DNA of 64,000 nucleotides from UBA10677 sp045532295 (lineage in GTDB: Bacteria; Bacillota; Clostridia; Christensenellales; Pumilibacteraceae), in NCBI GenBank assembly GCA_045532295.1, contig JAZSFP010000022.1:1-64000 (forward strand), given 5' to 3'. The translations under genes were made by a program, and so were the position numbers. Positions 33,038 to 42,120 of the stretch are shown here, one piece after another. Numbering within the stretch: the stretch's first letter is position 1; each line of letters opens with the position of its first letter. Below the pieces are notes generated by a model. It searched no databases. It had not been told where the DNA came from and saw nothing but the letters and a program-made list of their open reading frames with translations.

Positions 33038-33823
33038 ATGAACGAATTAAAGAGGAAAATTAAAGCAGGGAAAAAGACTTTTGGTTCGCAAATTTGTATG
33101 GGTGAAACGTACGTTGCGGATATTTACGGAATGATGGATTACGATTTCGTGTGGGTTGATACTGAACACTCGGCGATTGATTACGGAAAATTATTAAACT
33201 GCGTAACCGTACTTAAGGCTCATAAAAAGCCCGTAATTGTTCGAGTTCAACTGGACAATTATAATCACACGAAGCGCGTTTTGGAAATGGGCGTAGACGG
33301 AATAATTTTTCCTATGGTGGATACGGCAGAGTACGCTGATAAGGTTATAAAATCCACCCTTTATCCGCCTCTTGGAAGCCGTGGTTGTGGGCCTATCAGA
33401 GCGGTTGAATACGGCAGGATTCCCATAAAAGAATACATAGACGACCAAGTTGATAATCTTTGCCGTTTCGTGCAAATCGAGAGCGTAACTGCAGTTAAAA
33501 ATTTACCGGAGATTGTTAAAAATCCCTATATCGACGGTTATATATTCGGACCTTTCGACCTTTCGGGAACGATAGGAAGATTAAGCGACGTTTACTGCGA
33601 AGAGAATATGTCGCTAATCTACGAGGCTGTTAAAATTCTTAAGGACAACGGCAAGTATATCGGTATGGCGATGACCTCGACTGAAGAGGCTGAACAAAGA
33701 AAGTGGCTTAATCTTGGCGCGGATATGATAACGAGCGGAGCGGATTTTGATTACATTTATCGCGAAAACAAGAAAAATTCAGAGCAACTTCGTCGCATTA
33801 TTAAAGATTACGAAAACGATTAG
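33038..33823 (+). CDS. HpcH/HpaI-family class II aldolase
   Basis: A 261-residue TIM-barrel aldolase that cleaves 4-hydroxy-2-oxo acids to pyruvate and an aldehyde, metal-dependent. Landmarks: WVDTEHSAIDY (catalytic His), VIVRVQ (Arg), QIESVTAVKNL (metal Glu) and GPFDLSGTIG (metal Asp). The start is the ATG 4 bases after the previous stop. A frame-matched ATG inside the dehydrogenase gene is rejected. GGGAG lies about 15 bases upstream, so coupling to the dehydrogenase gene is likely. Possible roles are 2-keto-3-deoxy-sugar-acid cleavage; the true substrate is unknown. Confidence 0.85.
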   Translation: MNELKRKIKAGKKTFGSQICMGETYVADIYGMMDYDFVWVDTEHSAIDYGKLLNCVTVLKAHKKPVIVRVQLDNYNHTKRVLEMGVDGIIFPMVDTAEYADKVIKSTLYPPLGSRGCGPIRAVEYGRIPIKEYIDDQVDNLCRFVQIESVTAVKNLPEIVKNPYIDGYIFGPFDLSGTIGRLSDVYCEENMSLIYEAVKILKDNGKYIGMAMTSTEEAEQRKWLNLGADMITSGADFDYIYRENKKNSEQLRRIIKDYEND

Positions 33824-33834
33824 AGGAGCAATAT

Positions 33835-35625
33835 ATGAAAATAACCAACGATATTAAGTATATAGGCGTAAACGATTTAGCCATTGACCTTTTTGAAGGT
33901 CAGTACAAAGTGCCAAAAGGTATGTGCTATAACTCTTACGCCATTATCGACGAGAAAATCGCCGTTATGGATACGGTGGACGCATCGTTCACTCACGAGT
34001 GGCTTGATAATATCCAAAGCGCGCTCGGAGATAGAAAGCCCGACTATCTTATAGTTCAGCATATGGAGTCCGACCACTCGGCTAATATCGCTAACTTTAT
34101 GAAGGCGTATCCTTCCGCAACGCTCGTTTCTTCGCAAAAGGCGTTTGCTATGATACAAAACTTCTTTGGAACGGACTTTGCCGATAGACGAATAGTGGTA
34201 GGCGAGGGCAGTACGCTTTCTCTTGGCAAGCATAACCTTACCTTCGTAACCGCGCCTATGGTTCACTGGCCCGAAGTAATCGTAACTTACGATTCTACCG
34301 ATAAAGTTCTTTTCTCGGCGGACGGCTTTGGTAAGTTTGGCGCAATCGACGCGGTTGAGCCTTGGGAGGACGAAGCGCGCCGTTACTATATCGGCATAGT
34401 TGGAAAGTACGGAACGCAGGTTCAAGCGCTGTTAAAGAAAGCGAGGGGACTTGATATAAGTATTATTTGCCCCCTTCACGGTCCTATTTTGAAGGAAAAT
34501 CTTGGGCATTATCTTAACCTTTACAATACTTGGTCGAGTTATCAGCCGGAGAAGAGCGGTGTGGTTATTGCCTATACTTCCGTTTACGGCAATACGCGAA
34601 AGGCGGTTAATCTTTTGGCGGAGAAACTTAGAGCGAACGCTTGTCCCGAGGTTAAAGTTTACGACCTTGCGCGCTCGGATATGAGCGAAGTTACGGCGGA
34701 GGCTTTTAAATACGACAAACTCGTTCTTGCAACGACCACCTATAACGCCGATATTTTCCCCTTTATGCGTGAATTTATAGACCATCTTACCGAGCGTAAC
34801 TTCTCTAACCGCACCGTTGCGTTTATTGAAAACGGCAGTTGGGCGCCCCTTGCTACCAAGGTTATGAAAACGATGCTTGAAAAGAGCAAGAACTTAACCT
34901 ACGCCGACGCTACCGTAAAGATTACTTCCGCCCTCAGCGACGAGAGTAAAGAGCAAATCGACGCGCTTTGCGCTGAACTTTGCAAAGAATACATTGCAAT
35001 CGAGGGCGAGAGAGCGGACAAAAACGACCTTTCTGCGCTCAATAATATCGGCTACGGTTTGTTCGTAGTAACTAGCCACGACGGAAAGAAAGATAACGGC
35101 TTAATCGTCAATACCGTTTCGCAAATTACCAACGCGCCTAATAGGGTAGCAGTAACGATTAATAAGGAAAACTATTCGCACCATATCATCAAGCAAACGG
35201 GTATTATGAACGTAAACTGCTTGACTGAGGACGCGCCTTTCAAAGTCTTTGAAACTTTTGGTTTCCAAAGCGGACGAACGGTGGATAAGTTTGCCTCTTG
35301 CGAGCCTCTTCGCTCCGATAACGGTCTTATCTTCCTTCCTCGCTACATAAATTCGTTTATGTCGCTTAAAGTGGAAAACTATATCGACCTCGATACTCAC
35401 GGTATGTTCGTTTGCTCCATTACCGAGGCGCGCGTTATGAGTGAGCGCGAAAGTATGACCTACGCCTACTATCACTCCTTCGTTAAGCCTAAACCTCAAA
35501 CTGACGGAAAAAAGGGATACGTATGCAAAATTTGCGGTTTCGTCTACGAGGGCGAGCCTCTTCCCGACGACTATATATGCCCGTTGTGTAAACATGGGGC
35601 GAGTGATTTCGAAAAAATCACCTAA
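33835..35625 (+). CDS. Four-domain flavodiiron protein (diiron, flavodoxin, flavin reductase, rubredoxin)
   Basis: An O2 and/or NO reductase of anaerobes. Four domains lie in one 596-residue chain. The metallo-beta-lactamase-like diiron domain (about 1-250) carries H76-x-E78-x-D80-H81, a His in MVHWPE, an Asp in SADGFG and a His in CPLHGP: a full set of iron ligands. The flavodoxin domain (about 255-400) has YTSVYGNTR. A flavin-reductase-like domain (about 415-545) begins NIGYGLFVVTS. The C-terminal rubredoxin (about 548-596) has CKICG and CPLCK. It thus carries its own electron chain from flavin to diiron site. AGGAGC lies upstream. It starts 12 bases after the aldolase gene. Confidence 0.92.
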   Translation: MKITNDIKYIGVNDLAIDLFEGQYKVPKGMCYNSYAIIDEKIAVMDTVDASFTHEWLDNIQSALGDRKPDYLIVQHMESDHSANIANFMKAYPSATLVSSQKAFAMIQNFFGTDFADRRIVVGEGSTLSLGKHNLTFVTAPMVHWPEVIVTYDSTDKVLFSADGFGKFGAIDAVEPWEDEARRYYIGIVGKYGTQVQALLKKARGLDISIICPLHGPILKENLGHYLNLYNTWSSYQPEKSGVVIAYTSVYGNTRKAVNLLAEKLRANACPEVKVYDLARSDMSEVTAEAFKYDKLVLATTTYNADIFPFMREFIDHLTERNFSNRTVAFIENGSWAPLATKVMKTMLEKSKNLTYADATVKITSALSDESKEQIDALCAELCKEYIAIEGERADKNDLSALNNIGYGLFVVTSHDGKKDNGLIVNTVSQITNAPNRVAVTINKENYSHHIIKQTGIMNVNCLTEDAPFKVFETFGFQSGRTVDKFASCEPLRSDNGLIFLPRYINSFMSLKVENYIDLDTHGMFVCSITEARVMSERESMTYAYYHSFVKPKPQTDGKKGYVCKICGFVYEGEPLPDDYICPLCKHGASDFEKIT

Positions 35626-36437
35626 TTTTACGGAAAAATATTGCGAAATACTTCGCGTTTTGTTCGGTCACGTACGTCTTTAAACGCTTGAAAAACTTCG
35701 TACTATACTGTGTCAACCTTGCGTTTTGCGTTCGGTTACGATTAAACGCAAAAATCTGCGTCGCAATACTTCACAACCTCTCGGTCACGTACGTCCTTGT
35801 ACGCTCCCTCGACTGTTGTTCGTCTTGCTCGCATCTCTTGCGTTTAACCCTTGACCAAACCGAGCGAAAGCGAGAAGACACTCCCGTTTGCAACGGGCGA
35901 GCGAAAGCGAGAAGTGCCCCTCACGGCAGTGAGCACGCCCTCCGCAAATCCGCGGTTTCCTTGTATTACTCGTTTTTGAAGCGTTTAACCCTTGACCAAA
36001 TCGAGCGACTAATACGCGGAAGTATAACTTATAAACTGATTGCGCCATAGCGCGACGGTAAACACCCCGTGGGTGCGTTTAAGCCTTGACCAAACCGAGC
36101 GGAGCGAGAAGTGCCCCTCACGGCAGTGAGCACGCCCTCCGCAAATCCGCGGTTTCCTTGTATTACTCGTTTTTGAAACGTTTAACCCTTGACCAAACCG
36201 AGCGAAAGCGAGAAGACACTCCCGTTTGCAACGGGCGAGCGAAAGCGAGAAGACGCCCCCACTCGCAGTGGGGCGGAAGTATAACTTATAAACTGATTGC
36301 GCCATAGCGCGAAAAGTCGCCCCCACGCGCCATAGCGCGAAGGTAAACACCCTATGGGTGTCTTTCTGGAGCGTAGCGATAGAAACTTACTAATCAACGC
36401 TTATTATAGAAAAATACTTATTAAGGAGAAAATAATT
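35626..36437. repeat. Modular repeat region between the flavodiiron protein and rubredoxin genes
   Basis: About 800 bases with no credible gene. They are built from reshuffled modules. A 74-bp unit occurs at 35841-35914 and 36179-36252. A 90-bp unit occurs at 35911-36000 and 36108-36197 with a single difference. A unit of about 38 bp (GCGGAAGTATAACTTATAAAC...) occurs at 36016-36054 and 36273-36311. Short hairpins of the type CACCC...GGGTG are present. Open frames across it exist only because the units keep frame. Nothing else was recognised except the rubredoxin leader at the right end. Confidence 0.75.
35680..35988. repeat. MITE-like repeat, copy 2 (expanded)
   Basis: Left end TTAAACGCTTGAAAAAC (35680 on) and right end GTTTTTGAAGCGTTTAA (ending 35988) are the same terminal inverted repeats as at 201-327. 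The interior is longer (309 bp in all) and includes a second copy of TCGGTCACGTACGTC. A further right end occurs at 36184. Confidence 0.6.
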
Positions 36438-36599
36438 ATGAAAAAGTATGAATGCACCGTATGTGGTTATATCTACGACGAAGAACTTGGCGATGCTGAT
36501 AACGGCATTGCTCCCGGCACTAAGTGGGAGGATCTTCCCGAAGATTTCGTTTGTCCTCTTTGCGCCGTTGGCAAGGAAGATTTTAACGAAGTAGAGTAA
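36438..36599 (+). CDS. Rubredoxin
   Basis: A 53-residue iron-only electron carrier. The FeS4 ligands are in CTVCG (6-10) and CPLCA (about 39-43), with the normal Tyr and Trp core residues and acidic surface. AAGGAG lies 11 bases before the ATG. It probably passes electrons to the flavodiiron protein upstream, although that protein already has its own fused rubredoxin domain. Confidence 0.93.
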   Translation: MKKYECTVCGYIYDEELGDADNGIAPGTKWEDLPEDFVCPLCAVGKEDFNEVE

Positions 36600-36711
36600 A
36601 ACTTAACCTAACTTCGTACCCTTTTACATATTCATATTATTAAGTGAAACGCTAGTAAAGACTTGCGTAGTTTTTACTTGCGCTTTAACGGAGAACGATA
36701 AAAAATCAACG

Positions 36712-36756
36712 AAAAAATCCAAGCGTTTCAAAAGCGAAAATGCTTGGATTTTTTTA
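36712..36756. terminator. Terminator between rubredoxin and DJ-1 family genes
   Basis: AAAAAATCCAAGC and GCTTGGATTTTTT pair over 13 bp around a 17-base loop. A and T runs on both sides suit either direction. Confidence 0.8.
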
Positions 36757-36785
36757 ATACGGTATTTAATTTTCGTGACAAAAGG

Positions 36786-37325
36786 CTAATTTTTCATAAT
36801 GGATTTAGCCATAGAGATTGCGCTATCTTTACCCTTTAGAAGAGAGAGAAGTTCAAGCGAAAAATCAAGCGCAACTCCCATACCTTTAGCGGTGGTGAAT
36901 ATTCCGTCCGTTACTACGCCGTCGCTTACTACGGTTGCGCCTTTAAGATAACTTTCAAAGCCGGGATAACAGCAAGCGCGCTTACCGTTAAGAAGGTCGC
37001 GTTTTCCCAAAATAAAGGGCGCGGCGCATATCGCTCCTATCCTTCCGCCGTCGCTTATAGTTTGCTCGATTATTCTATCGGTAAATTCGCTCTCGTCGAG
37101 GTTTTTCGCCCCGGGCATACCGCCGGGAAGTATTAAAAGTTCAATCTTCTCTTGGGGAAGTTCGCTAAAAAGACAGTCCGTTTCGTACTTAATCTTATGC
37201 GCGCCTTCAACTATCTTTCCCGTTATTCCAACCGTTATTACCCTAAAGCCCGCTCTACGCAAAATATCCACGGGAGTGAGCGCCTCAATTTCTTCAAATC
37301 CGTCGGCAAAAAGAACGACTATCAT
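36786..37325 (-). CDS. DJ-1/PfpI-family protein
   Basis: 179 residues of the ThiJ/YajL type. The nucleophile Cys is in IGAICAAPFIL (about residue 99), with a partner Glu in FADGFEEIEA (about 11-12). YajL/DJ-1 relatives are linked to oxidative or glyoxal stress, but activity differs between subgroups and cannot be assigned. AGGAGGTAACTT precedes the ATG. The promoter TTGCAT-N17-TATAAT lies at 37379-37351. Monocistronic and divergent from gyrB. Confidence 0.85.
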   Translation of the reverse strand: MIVVLFADGFEEIEALTPVDILRRAGFRVITVGITGKIVEGAHKIKYETDCLFSELPQEKIELLILPGGMPGAKNLDESEFTDRIIEQTISDGGRIGAICAAPFILGKRDLLNGKRACCYPGFESYLKGATVVSDGVVTDGIFTTAKGMGVALDFSLELLSLLKGKDSAISMAKSIMKN

Positions 37326-37350
37326 AAGTTACCTCCTGTCTTTCCTCTTT

Positions 37351-37379
37351 ATTATACCACTAAATTTTGCAAAATGCAA
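37351..37379 (-). promoter_or_regulatory. Promoter of the DJ-1 family gene
   Basis: On the minus strand: TTGCAT (37379-37374), 17 bp, TATAAT (37356-37351). Confidence 0.6.
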
Positions 37380-37490
37380 GCGTATGGCTATTGCTTGAGA
37401 AAGATACCGTAAGAAAGGCGGAAACGCTATTTTGGGGCAATTTTGCGCGTCTAAAGCGAAATTAACGGTAAAAACTTTTAAAATAAAACC

Positions 37491-37538
37491 AAAAGCGCGT
37501 AAAAACGCTTTTCTTTTTCGCGCGCGTGTGCTATAATA
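37491..37538 (+). promoter_or_regulatory. gyrB-gyrA promoter region
   Basis: An extended -10 (TGCTATAAT, 37530-37538) is preceded by a hairpin AAAAGCG/CGCTTTT (37491-37513). A palindrome AACTATAT-N5-ATATAGTT (about 37549-37569) lies in the leader. The rest of 37380-37490 shows nothing I recognise. Confidence 0.5.
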
Positions 37539-37594
37539 TATAAGACATAACTATATATATAATATAGTTAAATTAAAGTATTTAGGAGTTCACT

Positions 37595-39499
37595 ATGGCA
37601 ACGAAAGTGGAAAATGCTTACGATTCGAGCGAGATACAAGTACTCGAAGGACTTGAGCCCGTTAGAAAACGCCCCGGTATGTATATCGGCTCTACGGATA
37701 TACGCGGTCTTCATCACCTTATCGTAGAAATCGTCGACAACAGCGTAGACGAGTCGCTTGCAGGCTACTGCAACGAGATAACGGTAGAGATAACGAGAGA
37801 GGGCGCGGTATCTGTTACTGATAACGGCAGAGGTATCCCCGTTGATATCCACCCCCAAGAGGGAGTGTCGGCAGTACAGGTCGTTCTAACCAAACTTCAC
37901 GCAGGCGGAAAGTTCGGCGGTGGAGGATACAAGGTTTCGGGCGGACTTCACGGCGTAGGTCTTTCGGTCGTAAACGCGCTTTCCGAGTGGCTTGAGGTCG
38001 AGGTTAAGAAGAACGGCAAGGTATACCGTCAAAAGTATATGCGTGGCGTTCCTATGCGCGCGCTCGCTGAAGTTGGAGAGACGAGCGAGACGGGTACTAA
38101 GGTATCCTTCTATCCCGACGACGAGATTTTCGAGACGGTGAACTTTGATTATCCCACTATCCGCGACAGACTTCGCGAAGTGGCGTACCTTAACAAAGGT
38201 CTTAAGATTAACCTTATCGACAATCGTCCCGAGCGCGAGCAGAGCGTAACTTTTAAGTACGACGGCGGTATTTTGGACTACGTGGAATACCTCAATCGCG
38301 AAAAGGAAACGATATTCCCCGCTACGCTGTATATTGAAAAACAGTACGATACGAACGCCGTTGAAATCGCTATGCAGTATAACTCAAGTTTCAGCGAAGA
38401 GATTTATTCGTACGCTAACAATATAAACACCGAAGAGGGCGGAACGCACCTTCAGGGCTTTAAGGACACGCTCACCCGCGTTCTTAACGAGTACGCTCAT
38501 CGCGAAAAGTTGGTTAAAGACGACTTCAAACTTTCGGGCGAGGACGTAAGAGAGGGCTTGACGGCAATCATTTCCGTTAAACTTGAAGAGCCACAGTTCG
38601 AAGGTCAGACCAAAACTAAACTTGGCAACTCCGAGATGCGCGCAGTAGTAACTAAAGCGCTTACCGAGGGGCTTGGCACTTACTTGGAGGAAAATCCCAA
38701 AGAGGCTAAGGAACTCATCGTTAAGACGGTAACTGCGCAAAAGGCGAGAGACGCGGCGAGAAAGGCAAGAGAGGATACGAGAAGAAAGGGCGCGCTTGAG
38801 TCCACCTCGCTCCCCGGCAAACTTGCAGACTGTACCGACAAAGATGCAAGCCATTGCGAGATTTATTTGGTAGAGGGAGACTCTGCAGGCGGAACGGCTA
38901 AATCGGGACGCGACCGTCGTTTCCAAGCAATCCTCGCTCTTCGCGGTAAAATCCTTAACGTGCAAAAGGCGAGCCTTAATAGAATTATGGAAAACCAAGA
39001 AATCCGCGCTATGATAACGGCGTTTGGATGTGGAATTAACGAGAACTTCGACGAGAGCAAACTCCGTTACGACAAGATTATCTGTATGACCGATGCCGAC
39101 GTAGACGGCTCGCATATTAGAATACTTCTTCTTACCTTTATTTTCCGCTTTATGCGTCCGCTCATTGAACTTGGCCACGTGTATATCGCTCAGCCTCCGC
39201 TCTATAAATGCACCAAAGGAAAGCAGGTAGAGTACTGTTACAGCGACGAGGAACTTCGCGATACGATTGAGAAGATGGGCAAGCCCGAGGTTCAGCGTTA
39301 TAAAGGTCTTGGTGAGATGAACGCCGAGCAACTTTGGGAGACTACGATGGACCCCGATAGAAGAATACTCTTGAGAGTAACGATGGACGACGCGGAAGAG
39401 GCGATGAAGACTTTCACGATGCTTATGGGCGACGAACCCGAACTTCGCCGTAAGTTTATCGAAGAGAACGCAACGCTCGTTAAAGACCTTGATATTTAG
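37595..39499 (+). CDS. gyrB: DNA gyrase subunit B
   Basis: The ATPase subunit of gyrase, 634 residues. GHKL ATPase: VEIVDNSVDE, VTDNGRGIPVD, GLHGVGLSVVNALS. TOPRIM: EGDSAGGTAK and the DADVDGSHI metal Asp pair. The C-terminus is YKGLGEMN...LWETTMDP. It is 12 bases upstream of gyrA. Normal length for Gram-positive GyrB; position with gyrA favours gyrase over topoisomerase IV. Confidence 0.97.
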   Translation: MATKVENAYDSSEIQVLEGLEPVRKRPGMYIGSTDIRGLHHLIVEIVDNSVDESLAGYCNEITVEITREGAVSVTDNGRGIPVDIHPQEGVSAVQVVLTKLHAGGKFGGGGYKVSGGLHGVGLSVVNALSEWLEVEVKKNGKVYRQKYMRGVPMRALAEVGETSETGTKVSFYPDDEIFETVNFDYPTIRDRLREVAYLNKGLKINLIDNRPEREQSVTFKYDGGILDYVEYLNREKETIFPATLYIEKQYDTNAVEIAMQYNSSFSEEIYSYANNINTEEGGTHLQGFKDTLTRVLNEYAHREKLVKDDFKLSGEDVREGLTAIISVKLEEPQFEGQTKTKLGNSEMRAVVTKALTEGLGTYLEENPKEAKELIVKTVTAQKARDAARKAREDTRRKGALESTSLPGKLADCTDKDASHCEIYLVEGDSAGGTAKSGRDRRFQAILALRGKILNVQKASLNRIMENQEIRAMITAFGCGINENFDESKLRYDKIICMTDADVDGSHIRILLLTFIFRFMRPLIELGHVYIAQPPLYKCTKGKQVEYCYSDEELRDTIEKMGKPEVQRYKGLGEMNAEQLWETTMDPDRRILLRVTMDDAEEAMKTFTMLMGDEPELRRKFIEENATLVKDLDI

Positions 39500-39510
39500 G
39501 GAGAAAGATT

Positions 39511-42114
39511 ATGGCAGAGATGAACGACGAATTAAAAGAGTCGATAAGAAATAGTAAAATAGTAGAAGTCGAAGTAAACGGCGAAGTAAAGAAATCGTTT
39601 ATTGCGTACGCAATGGCGGTAAACGTTTCGCGCGCAATCCCCGACGTTCGAGACGGTCTTAAACCCGTTCAAAGAAGAATACTTTATTCAATGGGCGAAC
39701 TCAATCTTTACTCTGATAAGCCCACCCGTAAATGCGCCAGAATCGTAGGCGACTGTATGGGTAAATACCACCCCCACGGCGACAGTTCAGTGTACTGCGC
39801 CCTCGTTCGTATGGCGCAACCCTTTAATATGGGTATACCCCTTATCGACGGTCAAGGAAACTTCGGTTCAGTGGACGGCGACGGCGCGGCGGCAATGCGT
39901 TATACCGAGGCAAAACTTAGCAAAATCGCAAGCGAAATGCTCCGCGACCTCGACAAAGAAACGGTTGACTGGTATCCTAACTTCGACGATACGCTCGAAC
40001 AGCCCACCGTACTTCCCTCGCGTTTTCCCAACCTTTTGGTAAACGGCTCCGACGGTATTGCCGTTGGTATGGCGACGAATATCCCCACGCATAACCTTCA
40101 AGAAGTTATCGACGCAACCTGCGCGCTTATTGATAATCCCGAGATTAGCGTAGACGAACTTATGGAGTTCGTGCCTGCTCCCGACTTTTCGACTGGCGGA
40201 CTTATTATGGGCAGAAACAGAATTCGCCAAGCGTACAGAACGGGTAGAGGCGGTATCGTAGTTCGCGCGAAGACGGAAATCGTCGAACTTAGCGGTGGTA
40301 AGCACCAAATCGTAGTTACCGAACTTCCCTATCAAGTAAATAAGGCTGAACTTATCAAGAATATGGCTAACCTCGTTCGCGACAAGAAGGTAGAGGGTAT
40401 TACCGATATTCGTGACGAAAGCGACCGCGACGGACTTAGAATTGCTATTGATATTCGCCGTGACGCTCAGCCCCAGGTCGTTCTTAACACGCTCTTTAAG
40501 CATACCGAACTTCAAAAGTCGGACGGAATTATCTTCCTTGCGCTCGTAAACGGCGAGCCTAAAATTCTCAACCTTAAAGAAATGCTCTTCTATTATCTTG
40601 AGCATCAAAAAGAGGTTATTGAGAGAAGAACGAGATACGACCTTAAAAAAGCGCAGGAGCGCGAGCATATCTTAAACGGCTTGGTCGTTGCTCTTGCTAA
40701 CATCGACGAAGTAATCGAGACCATTAAAAAGAGTAAGGATAAGTACGAGGCGTCCGCTAATCTTCAAGAAAAATTCGTGCTTTCCGAAAAGCAGGCAAGC
40801 GCAATCTTGGAGATGAGATTACAGCGTCTTACCGGGTTGGAAGTAGAGGCGATTAAAGCCGAACTTAAACAAATCGAAGAGAGAATTGCGGACTTAACTG
40901 ACATTTTACAAAAGCCCGAAAGAATTCTTGCAATCGTAAAAGAAGAGATTACCGAAATTCGCGACAAGTACGCTCGTCCTCGCCGTAGTGAACTTTGCAT
41001 TGATTACGACGAGATTGACATTGCGGACTTAATCGACAGAGAGGACGTAGTAATTTCTATGACGCACTCGGGCTATGTAAAACGCCTTCCCGTACGCGAG
41101 TACAAGGCTCAGCACCGCGGTGGCACGGGTATTACCGCGCATAAGCCCAAGGACGACGACGATTTCATTGAGAATATGTTCGTAACCTGCACGCACGACG
41201 ACTTATTGTTCTTCACGAACTTTGGTAGAGTGTATAGAATTAAGGCTTACGAAGTTCCCGAGGCGGAGAGAACTGCAAGAGGCAGAGCAATCGTAAACCT
41301 CCTCCAACTCCAGCCCGACGAGAAAGTCAACGCTATAATTCCTATCAAGGAAGAGTACGAGGGCGGTGGATATATGATGCTCGCTACTCGCGACGGTCTC
41401 GTGAAGAGAACCTCGATGGAAGAGTACAAGCAGATTAGAAAAGTGGGCAAGATAGCCATTTCGCTCAACGAGGGCGACGAACTCATATCTGCTCAACTCG
41501 TGGGCGACGACGATGAAATCTTGCTTGCGTCGACGAGCGGAAAGTGTATTCGTTTCTCGGCGTTAAGCGTTCGCGCTACCGGTAGAACCTCTATGGGCGT
41601 GCGCTCTATTAAGATTGAGGGCGAAGACAAGGTAGTAGATATGGCGGTTATTAGAGCGGGCGAGAGCCAAGAAGTTCTCACCGTATCGAGAAACGGCTAC
41701 GGAAAGCGTACCGATATTGACGAATACAGACTTCAAAGCAGAGCGGGCAAGGGAACGGTTGCAGGTAAATTTAGCGAGCAAACGGGCGAACTGGTTAACC
41801 TCAAACTGATAAATCCCGACGACGACGTAATGATTATTGCGGATAACGGCGTAATCATTAGAATGAAGGCGAGCGAAATATCCAAGATTTCCCGTAACAC
41901 CAAGGGCGTACGCATTATGCGTATGAGAGGGGAAGGCGCGGTAGTTTGCGTATCCGTTGCCCCTGCCGAGATGAGCGACGAGGAACTTGACAAGTTGGAG
42001 GCGGAGCACGCTGAACAGTATGCTAAAAAGGACGCTGAAGACAGAGAAAACGCCGAGGTAGTAGAAGAAGTGGAAGACGCTATCGAAACTGCCGAGAGCG
42101 AAGACGAGGAATAA
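39511..42114 (+). CDS. gyrA: DNA gyrase subunit A
   Basis: The DNA-cutting subunit, 867 residues. The catalytic Tyr is in AAMRYTEAKLS. The quinolone-resistance region reads YHPHGDSSVYCALVRMAQ. The C-terminal beta-pinwheel holds a GyrA-box-like QHRGGTGI, which supports gyrase rather than ParC. The tail is strongly acidic. GGGAGAAAG lies before the ATG. A DNA methyltransferase gene follows after 6 bases. Confidence 0.96.
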   Translation: MAEMNDELKESIRNSKIVEVEVNGEVKKSFIAYAMAVNVSRAIPDVRDGLKPVQRRILYSMGELNLYSDKPTRKCARIVGDCMGKYHPHGDSSVYCALVRMAQPFNMGIPLIDGQGNFGSVDGDGAAAMRYTEAKLSKIASEMLRDLDKETVDWYPNFDDTLEQPTVLPSRFPNLLVNGSDGIAVGMATNIPTHNLQEVIDATCALIDNPEISVDELMEFVPAPDFSTGGLIMGRNRIRQAYRTGRGGIVVRAKTEIVELSGGKHQIVVTELPYQVNKAELIKNMANLVRDKKVEGITDIRDESDRDGLRIAIDIRRDAQPQVVLNTLFKHTELQKSDGIIFLALVNGEPKILNLKEMLFYYLEHQKEVIERRTRYDLKKAQEREHILNGLVVALANIDEVIETIKKSKDKYEASANLQEKFVLSEKQASAILEMRLQRLTGLEVEAIKAELKQIEERIADLTDILQKPERILAIVKEEITEIRDKYARPRRSELCIDYDEIDIADLIDREDVVISMTHSGYVKRLPVREYKAQHRGGTGITAHKPKDDDDFIENMFVTCTHDDLLFFTNFGRVYRIKAYEVPEAERTARGRAIVNLLQLQPDEKVNAIIPIKEEYEGGGYMMLATRDGLVKRTSMEEYKQIRKVGKIAISLNEGDELISAQLVGDDDEILLASTSGKCIRFSALSVRATGRTSMGVRSIKIEGEDKVVDMAVIRAGESQEVLTVSRNGYGKRTDIDEYRLQSRAGKGTVAGKFSEQTGELVNLKLINPDDDVMIIADNGVIIRMKASEISKISRNTKGVRIMRMRGEGAVVCVSVAPAEMSDEELDKLEAEHAEQYAKKDAEDRENAEVVEEVEDAIETAESEDEE

Positions 42115-42120
42115 AGAATA

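Noticed and set aside
35841..36252. Possible CRISPR array from regularly recurring units
   Set aside because: The units are 38-90 bp, irregularly placed, without unique spacers of constant size, and no cas genes are nearby.
35688..36397. Open frames in the repeat region with repeated residues such as APHGSEHALRKSAV
   Set aside because: The same sequence appears in several frames only because DNA modules are duplicated; no ribosome sites and no family.
36600..36711. Possible small RNA between rubredoxin and its terminator
   Set aside because: No promoter or stable fold seen apart from the terminator itself.
38384..39331. 315-codon frame opposite gyrB, and similar ones opposite gyrA (39868-40668) and secA (44626-45408)
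   Set aside because: Shadows of conserved genes with no independent support.
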